From Chloroflexota bacterium (GTDB lineage Bacteria; Chloroflexota; Anaerolineae; Aggregatilineales; Phototrophicaceae), in contig JAPOWG010000061.1 in NCBI GenBank assembly GCA_026707745.1, positions 1-64,000 on the forward strand: 64,000 nucleotides of DNA, in the 5' to 3' direction. The notes beneath the pieces are model-generated. The model did not search any database. It worked only from the letters and a program-made list of their open reading frames with translations, and was not told the origin of the DNA. Position 1 is the stretch's first letter. The number at the start of each line of letters is the position of its first letter. The translations under genes and the position numbers were made by a program. Of this stretch, positions 1-10,005 are shown in pieces.

Positions 1-44
1 GCGACTAAATGGTCGCGTTTGTATTTTTTGCCCTCACCCCCCGG

Positions 45-71
45 CCCCCTCTCCCATAAAGGGAGAGGGGG
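45..71. repeat. CCCCCTCTCCC hairpin repeat (DUF559-unit end-like)
   Basis: CCCCCTCTCCC-ATAAA-GGGAGAGGGGG, followed by GAGCGCGTTTGG and a segment matching 3504-3645. Confidence 0.75.
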
Positions 72-440
72 AGCGCGTTTGGCGGGGATGGGATTCGGTG
101 CGGAACTTTCGCTACAAGCGAGATTTTTTCGCAGTATTTTATTGGAATTACTGAGGGCGCAGAGGGGATCGTTTCGGGCGGGCAGGTTGGTCGCCTCTAC
201 GGGTTCAGACACAGGTCTGCAGGGTTCTGGGTCTGGCGGGTTGGTGGGTCGCGTAGACACCGACTGTCAACAGCGGTGGGCGAGCCAAGGCTCGCCCCTA
301 CGGGTTCAGACATAGGTTTGTAGGGGTCAAGCCGTGTCGGGCGTGTCGGGCGCGTGGACACAGAGCGTGCTATTTCCCTCGGCACCAGAGTCGTGGGCTG
401 ACAGGCTATCAACATCGATAAACTGTACTATAATCCCCTC

Positions 441-2537
441 GTGTCGATACAAGAGATCGCTCGGTCCAGGATGCAGCGAGAGCAATCCATCTCTGATAGC
501 GGGACAGCCGCGAGCACGGCAAAGCCGAATTTCTTCATCGTAGGCGCGCCCAAATGCGGCACGACTTCGTTGCACGAGTACTTGCAGCGGCATCCCGATG
601 TTTTCATGCCCTTCTACAAAGAGCCGCACTATTTTGGATCGGACCTGGAGGGATCGCGCTTTCGGCAATTTCGCGATCAGCCGGCGCGTTATCTGAAGCT
701 CTTCCGGGACGCGCGCGGGGAAAAGCGGATTGGGGAATCGTCGCCTTGGTATCTGTCCAGCCGGCGCGCCGCCGAAGAAATCCATGCCTACGACCCGCAA
801 GCCAAGATTATCATCATGCTGCGCAACCCGGTGGACATGATGTATTCCATGTGGTCGCAATTTCGTTACAGCGGCAACGAGCAGATCGAAACCTTCGAGG
901 AGGCGCTTGAGGCGGAGCCCGAGCGCCGCCGGGGCGAGCGCATCCGCCGCGCCGCGCATTGCATCAGCGGTTTGTACTACCGCGACATGGTTTGTTTCAG
1001 CGAGCAAGTGGGGCGCTATTTCGATCTCTTCGGTCGCGAGAACGTCAAGGTGGTCATATTCGACGATTTCAAGTCCGACACGGCAACTGTCTATCGCGAT
1101 GTGCTGGCGTTTCTGGATATCGACAGCGGCTTCCAGACGACTTTCGATATTGTCAACCCCAACAAAGAGGTGCGCTTGGAGTGGCTGCAAAGGCTGATCG
1201 TCAGCAGCGGTTTCTCGCTGATGCTGTTAAAAGACCGCCTGACGTACCTGGCGACGACGCACGCGCTGGCGCCTTATTCGTATCGAACGCGGGCGGTCAA
1301 AGGCGTGATCGCGGTATACACCAAGTATGAAAGGCGCTCGCCGCTGACGGCCGACTTGCGGGGGCGGCTTGCGCGGGAATTCCAAGGCGATATCGACAAA
1401 CTAAGCGGGATGCTGGGGCGCGATCTTAGCCACTGGTATAAGGATGTCGCCCCATCTGAAGCGCCCATCAGCGAAAACAAGGTTCAGCTTGAGTCCGCGA
1501 CGAAAGGCGGCAGCCGCCGGCAACTGGCGTGGCGCTTGCTGAGTATCGCGATTACGGTCGCCCTTTTGTATTTTGTGGTCAACGAATTAAAGGGCGCGGA
1601 CCTGGGCGCGCTCATCAGACGCATACCGGTCTGGAGTTGGATCGGGGCGCTGCTGGTCTATCTGGCGCTCAATCTGTTGCGCGCGCTGCGCTTCCGCGTG
1701 TTGCTTGACAAGCGGGAATCGCCGTTGCGCTTGCTGATTCCCATCACGCTGTATCACAATGGTCTGGTGCGCGTGGTTCCCTTCAAGCTGGGCGAGATCT
1801 CCTACGTGATCTTATTGAAGACGCGGCTGAACTACAGCATGCAAGAAGGCGTGGGCAGCTTGTTTGGCGCGCGGATCCTGGAATTGCTGATCATCATATT
1901 GGTCTTCGCATTCGGCATATTCATGAGCGGCGAGCAATTCGCCGCCCAGCGCGACCAACTGATGGCCGGGGTATTGTCCGTGTTCCTGGCGTCGGTGGCT
2001 GGTCTCTATTATGCCGGGAGCTTGCTGCGCCTAGCGCTGCGCGTCATGCAAGGGCTTCCGCTTGTCGGAAGGGACAGGCCTGACTCGTTCTTTGCTCTGG
2101 CGCAATCAAAATTGACCGATTTGGCGGCAGAGTTTGACCGCATTCGACAACCGCGTCTGTTCTTCTCGGCACTGTTCATCAGTTGCTTTACTTATACCAG
2201 TTCGTTTCTCACCAACTATATCTTGCTGCGGGCGGTGGGTCTCGATGCCGATTTGCCCGTCGTCATAACAGTCATCAGCCTGGGCATGTTCGGTTCGGCT
2301 TTTCCCTTCACGCTGAGCGGATTCGGCATCGTGGAGACGGCCTGGTGGACGGGGCTCACGCGATTTGCCGGATATGCCGGCGACGAGGCCGCGGCAATCG
2401 GGATCGTATTGCATGGTTTCCAAATTGTCGCCGCGGTAGTATACGGGCTGGCGGGCTATGTGCTGATTCGTCTTTCGCCGCCGATGCCGCCGCGCGCAGA
2501 TCAGAGTTCGGCTGCCCCCACCCCCGGGGTCCCATAA
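441..2537 (+). CDS. Sulfotransferase domain fused to a lysylphosphatidylglycerol synthase/flippase-like multi-TM domain
   Basis: N-terminal FFIVGAPKCGTTSLHEYL (PAPS-binding loop-like); C-terminal half is hydrophobic, LPG_synthase_TM/UPF0104-like (LNLLRALRFRVLL, LSGFGIVETAWW). Confidence 0.85.
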   Translation: MSIQEIARSRMQREQSISDSGTAASTAKPNFFIVGAPKCGTTSLHEYLQRHPDVFMPFYKEPHYFGSDLEGSRFRQFRDQPARYLKLFRDARGEKRIGESSPWYLSSRRAAEEIHAYDPQAKIIIMLRNPVDMMYSMWSQFRYSGNEQIETFEEALEAEPERRRGERIRRAAHCISGLYYRDMVCFSEQVGRYFDLFGRENVKVVIFDDFKSDTATVYRDVLAFLDIDSGFQTTFDIVNPNKEVRLEWLQRLIVSSGFSLMLLKDRLTYLATTHALAPYSYRTRAVKGVIAVYTKYERRSPLTADLRGRLAREFQGDIDKLSGMLGRDLSHWYKDVAPSEAPISENKVQLESATKGGSRRQLAWRLLSIAITVALLYFVVNELKGADLGALIRRIPVWSWIGALLVYLALNLLRALRFRVLLDKRESPLRLLIPITLYHNGLVRVVPFKLGEISYVILLKTRLNYSMQEGVGSLFGARILELLIIILVFAFGIFMSGEQFAAQRDQLMAGVLSVFLASVAGLYYAGSLLRLALRVMQGLPLVGRDRPDSFFALAQSKLTDLAAEFDRIRQPRLFFSALFISCFTYTSSFLTNYILLRAVGLDADLPVVITVISLGMFGSAFPFTLSGFGIVETAWWTGLTRFAGYAGDEAAAIGIVLHGFQIVAAVVYGLAGYVLIRLSPPMPPRADQSSAAPTPGVP

Positions 2538-2661
2538 AGAGGGAGGGGGCTTAAACGCAATGATTGCGCGACCTAGACACCCTGGAGCCGGTCGGGGATA
2601 GGGGTGGTTCGCGAAACTCGCATGATTTACTTTGTTTTACCAAGGCCCATGGAGATTTGCT

Positions 2662-3498
2662 GTGACGTATCAATTTGAGAAAGCGAAAATGTACCGTATG
2701 CCGACGCATTTCGGGCCTGGCATGGGGCCGCGGCAGAGTCCGGACGGCAGAAAGTTCGAGTGCCTTGACAATCCGCATGCGACCTCTATTGCGGTCTCCT
2801 TCCTCACGGGGGCAGCGCAACTGGAAGCGTTTTTGCCGCCGGGCTTCGCGCTGGAGGGCCAGCCGGTCGTCACCGTCACCGCGACTTACATGACGCAGGT
2901 CGAATGGCTGGCGGGACGCGGCTACAACACGCTGGGCGTATCTTTTCCCGTCCGGTTTGACGGGGAAGTCGATCATGTACGCGGCAGCCTGCTGACTGTT
3001 CTGTGGGAGAACCTGACGGATCCGATCATCACCGGGCGCGAGGAACTGGGTTTTTCCAAGATCTATTGCGAATTGCCCGAGCCGACCGCCCTGCGGGGCG
3101 CGTACCATGTGACGGCAAGCTGGCTGGGCTTCAAGTTCCTGGACCTGCGGGTGAAGGAGCTCCGGCAGCAATCGAGGGCGGAAATCCAGGACATGCTGGA
3201 CAGGCAAAGCGGGGACGGCATGCTGCATTACAAGTACATGCCGCGCACGGGCGAGTGGGGCACAGCAGATGTGGCCTATGCGGTGATGACACCGGCGGCG
3301 ACGCCGAATCGGCGGATTCTGGAGCGGCATGTCGGATCGGGAGATGTTCAATTCCACGCGGCGCGCTGGGAAGATATGCCGACGCAGTACAATGTCGTCA
3401 ATGCCTTCGCCGGCCTGGACATAGTTGAATATCTGGGCGCGAGCTTGAGTAAGACGGTGGGCGGTAAAGATTTGAGCGATCAACGGATCTTGCGCTAG
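2662..3498 (+). CDS. Acetoacetate decarboxylase-like (ADC superfamily) protein
   Basis: ORF 2632..3498; GTG start at 2662 preceded by GGAG; ADC-like pattern, resembles the 63004-63795 gene in fold family. Confidence 0.6.
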   Translation: MTYQFEKAKMYRMPTHFGPGMGPRQSPDGRKFECLDNPHATSIAVSFLTGAAQLEAFLPPGFALEGQPVVTVTATYMTQVEWLAGRGYNTLGVSFPVRFDGEVDHVRGSLLTVLWENLTDPIITGREELGFSKIYCELPEPTALRGAYHVTASWLGFKFLDLRVKELRQQSRAEIQDMLDRQSGDGMLHYKYMPRTGEWGTADVAYAVMTPAATPNRRILERHVGSGDVQFHAARWEDMPTQYNVVNAFAGLDIVEYLGASLSKTVGGKDLSDQRILR

Positions 3499-3503
3499 GG
3501 GGT

Positions 3504-3645
3504 TATACCCCTCACCCCCCAGCCCCCTCTCCCACAAGGGGAGAGGGGGAGCGCGTTTGGAGAAATTTACGTTAGATCCAGAACTTTCGCTACAAATGAG
3601 ATTTTTTCGCATTATTTTCTTGGAACTACTGAGAGCACAAAAGTA
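3504..3645. repeat. Second copy of the 28-165 repeat
   Basis: CCCCCTCTCCC-ACAAG-GGGAGAGGGGG plus GAACTTTCGCTACAA..GAGATTTTTTCGCA. Confidence 0.75.
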
Positions 3646-3892
3646 ATCAAAAGCAAGTCATGCAAAAGATTGCAGGGTCAATATAGGGGCAAATCGTGGC
3701 TCGCCCGGCGTTCCGGAAAGGTTATGCGGGCGACCCAATGGGTCGCCCCTACCGCCGACTTTTATTTTCGAGTGCATTAGCATGACTTACCTGGTTTTAC
3801 TTCTGCGTCTCCGTGGCGAATTTAGCGCGATTTTGGGGCGTATTGGTCCAAGTAGCATAACTAACTTTGAGCTGCGATTTTTGGAGAGCGAC

Positions 3893-4714
3893 ATGTACGA
3901 CCTGAGGGGCAAAGTTGCGCTGGTAACCGGCGCTGCGGGAAAAGAGGGGCTGGGGCGGGCGATTGCGCTGCGGCTGGCGCAGGAAGGCGCAGACCTGGCG
4001 GTGAATGACCTGGGCCGGGCGGAAAGCCGGCGCGGCAGCCTGGATGATGTGGTGGCGGCAATCGAGGCCCTTGGTCAAAGCGCGCTGGCTGTCTACGCGG
4101 ATGTCACAATTGCGGATCAGGTGGAGCGGATGGTGGCGGATACGGTCGATCACTTCGGGCGGATCGACATTTTGGTCAACAATGCTGGCGCGCCTGCGGG
4201 CAAAGATCGCGTGCCGGTGGTCGAGTTGGAAGAATCCGCCTGGGATTTGGTTCAGAATGTCAATGTCAAGGGCAGCTTTCTTTGCAGTCGGGCGGCCGCC
4301 CGGGCGCTGATTGCCCAGGGACAGGGCGGGAGGATCATCAACATTTCTTCGCAAGCGGGGAAACAGGGCGTGCCTCGTTACGCCGCTTATTGCGCCTCGA
4401 AGTTCGCTGTCATTGGCTTTACGCAGGCCTTGGCGCATGAGTTGGGAGCGCATGGCATCAATGTCAACGCCATCTGCCCGGGATTGCTCGCAACCGAGCG
4501 GATCGACGATATGGCGGCGGCGCTGGCGCCCGCTGGCATCAGCCCCGCCGCTCAGCGAGAAGCCATGATCGAAGGCGCCATAGACAGGGCTGTACTGGGG
4601 CGCATGGCGACTGTCGAGGATATTGCGGATATGGCTGCCTTCCTGGCGTCCGATCAATCCGCGTTTTTGACCGGGTTATCGCTCTCGGTAACCGGCGGCG
4701 CGTCCATGGACTGA
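3893..4714 (+). CDS. SDR family oxidoreductase
   Basis: VALVTGAAGKEGLGRA, NNAGAP, YAAYCASK motifs; ATG at 3893 fits better than the ORF start. Confidence 0.9.
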   Translation: MYDLRGKVALVTGAAGKEGLGRAIALRLAQEGADLAVNDLGRAESRRGSLDDVVAAIEALGQSALAVYADVTIADQVERMVADTVDHFGRIDILVNNAGAPAGKDRVPVVELEESAWDLVQNVNVKGSFLCSRAAARALIAQGQGGRIINISSQAGKQGVPRYAAYCASKFAVIGFTQALAHELGAHGINVNAICPGLLATERIDDMAAALAPAGISPAAQREAMIEGAIDRAVLGRMATVEDIADMAAFLASDQSAFLTGLSLSVTGGASMD

Positions 4715-4755
4715 GGGGGCGCAAGGTCTTGAGAACAGCATCGGAGGAAGGTCGG

Positions 4756-5556
4756 ATGGTGGAAGCGCGGCTAAAAGACAAGGTAGCTATCGTGAGCGGC
4801 GCCGGCACGCGCGGTCCCATGCCGGGCACAGGCCAGGCGACGGCGATTCTTTACGCGCGGCATGGCGCCAAGGTCTTGCTGACAGATCTCGACCTGGCGC
4901 GGGCCGAGGAAACGCGCGCCAGCATAGTGGCGGAAGGCGGCACGGCCTCGGTTTTTCAAGCCGATGTGACCAGCGAAGCGGATTGCCGCGGCATGATTGA
5001 GGCTTGCGTGGCGCGTTACGGCCGCCTCGATGTTTTGTTCAACAATGTCGGTGGCATCGGCTCGGGCAAGGTTAGCGAAATTGAGGAAGCGCAGCTTGAT
5101 CGCTCGCTTGCGGTCAACCTGAAGGGCGCAATCTTCACTTGCAAACACGCCATCCCGGCCATGACCGACTCCGGCGGCGGTTCGATCATCAACGTTTCGT
5201 CGATAGACGGGCTACGAGCCGGCTGGACGCCCAATGTTCCATATGCTGTGGCCAAGGCTGGACTGGCGCAATTGACGCGGGTGACAGCGGTGCACCATGG
5301 CCGCGACAATATCCGCGCGAACTGCATCGCGCCGGGGCACTTGTACGCGCCCTTTGTCGCCAATATCAGCGACGAGCGGCGCGCGTTACGACGGAAAGCG
5401 GGTCCCTTGGGGACGGAAGGCGATGCCTGGGATGTGGCTTGGGCGGCCCTGTTCCTGGCGAGTGACGAGTCGCGCTGGATATCCGGCGCGGTATTGCCGA
5501 TTGACGGTGGTCTGCTGGCAGCGACTCCCCTGGCGGTATATGATAACTTGGCTTAG
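4756..5556 (+). CDS. SDR family oxidoreductase
   Basis: KVAIVSGAGTRGPMPGTGQA, NNVGG, YAVAKAG motifs; ATG 4756. Confidence 0.88.
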   Translation: MVEARLKDKVAIVSGAGTRGPMPGTGQATAILYARHGAKVLLTDLDLARAEETRASIVAEGGTASVFQADVTSEADCRGMIEACVARYGRLDVLFNNVGGIGSGKVSEIEEAQLDRSLAVNLKGAIFTCKHAIPAMTDSGGGSIINVSSIDGLRAGWTPNVPYAVAKAGLAQLTRVTAVHHGRDNIRANCIAPGHLYAPFVANISDERRALRRKAGPLGTEGDAWDVAWAALFLASDESRWISGAVLPIDGGLLAATPLAVYDNLA

Positions 5557-5587
5557 GGCTGACAATGGCCCAATGTGCGCGACTCGA

Positions 5588-5869
5588 TCATGAATAGCCG
5601 TTGTCTCTGCCGCTAAGAAGAGTTTCGATCCTGCCAACGCTTCCTTTCAATTCCGCCACGTCTGTCTTCAGTTCCGCTACGTCTGTCTTCAATTCCGCCA
5701 CGTCTATTTTCATAATGCTCATATCAGTTTTCAGTGTGGCGACATCTGCATCCAGCCTCAGAATCACTGGTTTTACAGCTGATTGAAAGTCTCGCATAAT
5801 CCTTGATTGCGCAGACAAGTCCTCGAGTATTAGTCTGTAAAGTTGTTCCTCAGGTCTTTCGGGGTTCAT
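5588..5869 (-). CDS. Small coiled-coil protein with VAELKTD heptad repeats
   Basis: Internal ATG at 5869; three 21-nt repeats at 5646-5708 encode VAELKTD units. Confidence 0.6.
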   Translation of the reverse strand: MNPERPEEQLYRLILEDLSAQSRIMRDFQSAVKPVILRLDADVATLKTDMSIMKIDVAELKTDVAELKTDVAELKGSVGRIETLLSGRDNGYS

Positions 5870-6246
5870 ACGACGTAATCTCCTATGATCGAGAGTGACT
5901 TCAGTTGCTATAATATTACTGCAGTCAAACAAAATAAACAATACTTACATTTTTCTTATCGTCGTGTGAATGCGTTGTTCCAAGTAAGCAATGAGAATGC
6001 GAAAGTACTTTTGTTCAACGCCGCCCCGGCCCGTTCCCGGCTCAAGGGCTGAGGTCGTGTGGGGATGGCGCGTTGTGGGTTCAGTACGGGGGGATTCACC
6101 ACAGCCGCTCGGCGGCAGCGAATTTGGGCTACCTCGCTCACACAAAATAACAAACCGGCTCGGCTACCGCAGATCGCGGTTTATTAAAAAAGAGGCGCAG
6201 AAGTAAGCGCAAGTAAGTTATGCAACAAATCGCAGGGTGAATGTAG

Positions 6247-6747
6247 GGGCGACTCTGTGAGTCGCCCACCGCTACTGCTAGAGATTTCGGGCGAGCCAAG
6301 GCTCGCCCCTACGACTCGACGATAATGCGGAATTTGCATGACTTACCTGGTCTTACTGAGGGCACAGAGAAAAACCCACAGAGGGATATTTTTCCGGCGC
6401 CAACATAATCGAAACCCGTAGGGGCGACATGGTATGTCGCCCGAAAATCATGCTGCTCGTCTCGTCATCGGCGGGCGACCTGATAGGTCGCCCCTACAAT
6501 TTTCGCCACAAATGAACCCAGTAAGGCTTGTCCGGTGCTACAAAACAGAGTCGCATTTGCCGCATTTTCCAGGGCAATCCAAGCGTCCGTTGGTATGGAA
6601 TGCGGGCGACTCACAGAGTCGCCCCTACAATTTTCGCCATAAATGTAGCTTGTAGGGGCCAGGCCGCGGAGGGCGCGTAGACACAGTCCTTCGGTCGCTC
6701 GCAGCCGCATTTGCAATTGTAGAAGCGGGCGAGCTAATAGCTCGCCC
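6247..6747. repeat. Cluster of six GGGCGA-type covarying hairpins
   Basis: 6247-6267, 6289-6308, 6422-6442, 6473-6493, 6604-6624, 6727-6747. Confidence 0.85.
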
Positions 6748-6830
6748 CTACATCGCTCGTCTGTATGTTGTGGTTTGGGTTGCCAAATGGTGTTGGTTTC
6801 TTGCTGTCGGACGCGCATTCACGTCCATTT
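6523..6830. repeat. Second, right-truncated copy of the 12627 repeat, enlarged by an extra hairpin cassette
   Basis: Left part aligns without gaps over about 107 bp; the CGTCTGTAT...TTGG region aligns again near 6758. Confidence 0.5.
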
Positions 6831-6882
6831 CGATCACCAGAATTGAGTACGCTGATGCGCGCCCCTGATTTGGCAGCGCTCG

Positions 6883-9819
6883 TTAGGACTGGACAACTAA
6901 CTTGAAGCCCGTTTGCGCCTCCAGCTTTTCGCTGAATGATTCTATCTCCGCCGCGGGAACGGGTTTTGCGAGCAGCAGTCGAAGCTCGCCGCGATCGGCG
7001 TGGATGCCCGGTCCTTTGCCAATTGCCCAGTTGTTCTCACTGAGCAGGCGATTGGCGACGCGCAAGATCTCATGTTGATTGGGATGGGGGCTGATGACCA
7101 GGTTGTATCCGGTTTCACGCGCCAATTGATTGATCTGTTCCATATGACGTCTGCCCACCTGCGGAGAGACGAATCCTAATACGATCTGCCCCTGTTTAAG
7201 GCTGGTTTTCCCCAGGCCAGACTCCTTCAGGCGCGCTCGAATGAGCCCGTAGGCGGCATTGATCTCCATCCGTTCAACATGCGCCGGCGCGAGAACGGCT
7301 TCGTCCGCGGCGTCCGGCGCGCTGCCAAACTTGCTGATAACCAGGTCGAAGCCGGTGGTTTCCCGGAACTGCTCGCGTAATTGAGAGGATTGTTCTTCGC
7401 TGATATTCAGCAAATCATAATGCACTTGTCCCCTGTCGATAAAGTAGGCCGGACCTTTCTTGACAGTGGTCCCTTCGGGGAACAGTTCTTCGGCCACGGC
7501 GCCCAGGGCCTGTTGATTCGTGGTCGGCCGCACTTGTATCTCCCAGCCGGATTCCGCGGCGAGTTGCTCAATCTGTCGGGCAAAACGCGTTTGCGCCGTC
7601 GCGGGAAAATCAAAGGTGAGCGTGAGACGCTTGCGATGGCGTTCCATCCCTACCTTGCGCAGGCGCGATTCCGCCGGCATCAGCCGCATTGCCAGCTCTC
7701 GGGCTTCGTTTTGGTCGACCGGTCCATGGCCAAGGGCGCGATGGGGCAGCAATCCGTCCTTTTCCAGGGTAGCAGCGTCCTCCGCCAGAGCCAGCACAAT
7801 CGCTGTGAGCGCGAGTCCCCTATCCAGGCCTTCGGGCAAGGGGCTGGGCAGCAATGCCTCCGGCAAAAGGGGTTTCCCGGCTCGCACAAGCTCTTCACGG
7901 CGGCTGAAGGGCAGCAGACTGTCCTTCAGCCCTCGAGCAGCCTTCATCAAGTCTGACAGACGAGCGCGGGCGCTCTTGTCGCGCCTTTCTTTGGGCCAGT
8001 CGCCGATCACCCAAAGCAAGGCGTCCCCCGGATGACGGGTCCCGCGCTGCTGATGGACAATCGCTGTGAAGCTGTCAATTTCGGCGCCGGTAACTATCGC
8101 AAGCCTGGCTTGCCCATTGCTGTTGCGCATGACAATCAGCTTGCCGACGAGATCGGGATTCGCCAGCATGATCGCGCGGCTGATTTGCGACTGTTTGACC
8201 TGCTCGGCTGTTTTGACCCGGTATGTCTTCTTGTCGCGCCAGTCGGCCGCGAAGTAGAAGTTCTTGTCGCTGCCCAGGGCTGCTTGAAGTTCATCTTCGC
8301 GCTGGGACGCGCCCCACCAGATTTGCGACAACTCGCGCAAACTGAAGTGATCCCCCGCCCGCGCCTTGAGCGATTCCCAGAGGCGGCGCAAATCAACCGA
8401 GCCGGCTTCGGCGCCGTGTTTCACCCCCCCAACGGACCAGGGCCGCGCCCGGTAAATCAAGGTCCTGGCCTGGCCGATACGGGGCGTGGCGACCGACCTG
8501 CCCCGTTGTCGAAGCGCCGTAGCCAGACTATGTCGAGCGGCCGCGTCCCCGTGCACCAACATGATATCATCGGCCTTCAGCGCCTCGGCAAAGCTCAGCA
8601 ACTCCGACTCGTCGGCATGGGCCGAGAGAGAATAGGTATCGATCTCGCAGCGTACTTTTACGGTCGCGCCCCCTAATTTCAGCGTTGGCGATTCACCCCG
8701 CTGCCGCTCTCCCATCAAACGCTGCAAGAAGCGTCCAGGCGCCTCTTCGTCCTGATAGCCGGTCATCAGGATGGCATTCGCCTCTTGTGACGCAAAATGA
8801 CGGGCGTAAGCCACAGAGGCGCCCCCGGTGAGCATGCCGCTACTAGCGACGACGACGAGGGGCCGCTCGCTTCGCGCGACCTCTTGTCTCTCTTGATTGC
8901 TGCGTATGGGACGTATATTCCCGCGGAAGAAAAGATGGTCCTTGCCCGCCATACGGGCAGCCGGTTTTGGCAGAATATCGCTGAAACCTTGATAGGCATC
9001 GCAGACCGTGCGCACCATGCCGTCAACATAGACCGGGACTTCCAGTTCATCGGCATGAGCGAGAAGAATCTGAATCACCTCCTGGGCTCGCCCCAGGGCG
9101 AAAGCGGGAATCAGGACTTTGCCAGCGCGTTCCGTCACTGTTCGTAATGTATGTATTAATCGCTTTTCTTCTCCCACGCGGTTGGCGTGCAAGCGACCAC
9201 CATAAGTGCTTTCCAGAATCAATGCGTCTGCCTTGACCGGAGGCACGGCAACGCTTTTGACAGTGCGTTGTTCAGATTTGGAAATGTCTCCGGAAAAGAC
9301 CAAGGTGCCTTCGTTGCTTTCCAATACGATGACAGCCGCGCCGGCGATATGACCGGCTGTGTAATATGTAACCTGCAGGTTTTCCGCCAGTTTGACCGAC
9401 TTGTTGAAATGGACGGTCTGGAAGGCGTCGAGCAAGCGTTGAACCGAGATCGCATCGAAGAGCGGCAATTCCCCCTCTTCATCCTGGCGCGTTTTCATGA
9501 TCCGTTGCGCATCCAGCTGGAGGACACGGGTAAGAGCCTGTGTAGCGGCTGTAGCCAGGACAGGCACCTGCGGATACTGCTCCATGACCAAAGGCAAGGC
9601 GCCGGTGTGATCGGTATGGGCATGCGTGACCAGAACGAAGTCGGGCCCGCCAACGGCAGTGATCGGCTGTAGATCCGGCAATTGGCTGTTCTGGATACCG
9701 CGGCTGGAGCGCGGTGAAATACGGATGCCGGCATCAACCAACAACTGCTTGCCGGCAATCTCGACCAGAGTGCAGCTGGCGCCAACTTCGTCGGCTCCTC
9801 CGAGAAAAGTGATCTTCAT
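6883..9819 (-). CDS. MBL-fold beta-CASP metallo-hydrolase (CPSF/RNase J-like) with long C-terminal extension
   Basis: HAHTDHTGALP, GDISKSEQRT, STYGGRLH, SSGMLTGG, SLSAHAD motifs; about 500-aa extension with two similar modules. Confidence 0.88.
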   Translation of the reverse strand: MKITFLGGADEVGASCTLVEIAGKQLLVDAGIRISPRSSRGIQNSQLPDLQPITAVGGPDFVLVTHAHTDHTGALPLVMEQYPQVPVLATAATQALTRVLQLDAQRIMKTRQDEEGELPLFDAISVQRLLDAFQTVHFNKSVKLAENLQVTYYTAGHIAGAAVIVLESNEGTLVFSGDISKSEQRTVKSVAVPPVKADALILESTYGGRLHANRVGEEKRLIHTLRTVTERAGKVLIPAFALGRAQEVIQILLAHADELEVPVYVDGMVRTVCDAYQGFSDILPKPAARMAGKDHLFFRGNIRPIRSNQERQEVARSERPLVVVASSGMLTGGASVAYARHFASQEANAILMTGYQDEEAPGRFLQRLMGERQRGESPTLKLGGATVKVRCEIDTYSLSAHADESELLSFAEALKADDIMLVHGDAAARHSLATALRQRGRSVATPRIGQARTLIYRARPWSVGGVKHGAEAGSVDLRRLWESLKARAGDHFSLRELSQIWWGASQREDELQAALGSDKNFYFAADWRDKKTYRVKTAEQVKQSQISRAIMLANPDLVGKLIVMRNSNGQARLAIVTGAEIDSFTAIVHQQRGTRHPGDALLWVIGDWPKERRDKSARARLSDLMKAARGLKDSLLPFSRREELVRAGKPLLPEALLPSPLPEGLDRGLALTAIVLALAEDAATLEKDGLLPHRALGHGPVDQNEARELAMRLMPAESRLRKVGMERHRKRLTLTFDFPATAQTRFARQIEQLAAESGWEIQVRPTTNQQALGAVAEELFPEGTTVKKGPAYFIDRGQVHYDLLNISEEQSSQLREQFRETTGFDLVISKFGSAPDAADEAVLAPAHVERMEINAAYGLIRARLKESGLGKTSLKQGQIVLGFVSPQVGRRHMEQINQLARETGYNLVISPHPNQHEILRVANRLLSENNWAIGKGPGIHADRGELRLLLAKPVPAAEIESFSEKLEAQTGFKLVVQS

Positions 9820-10005
9820 CGACTCCGCTTCTCCGGTCAGGCTAAAGGGGCGAGCAAGAACAGAAGCATTTCCAGCTATTTTGTTCTATTGCAGTGGCTT
9901 GACTTGGCGTCGCTGTCGATTTAAGCATAGTCGCGGGTATTTTCAAAGAATCAGTTGCGACGGGGCGGCGCATACGGTACACTAGATGCCGGTACTGAGT
10001 GAAAC

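Noticed and set aside
327-1190. Long minus-strand ORF (287 aa) opposite the sulfotransferase gene
   Set aside because: Shadow ORF in GC-rich coding DNA; the plus frame has clear sulfotransferase motifs.
6247-6747. CRISPR array in the hairpin cluster
   Set aside because: Hairpins occur in both orientations with irregular spacing and no uniform spacers; no cas genes (the Cas4-like nuclease at 24763 belongs to a helicase operon).
6465-6818. 117-aa minus ORF in the repeat-rich intergenic region
   Set aside because: Composed of translated dispersed repeats and hairpins; no protein-like motif.
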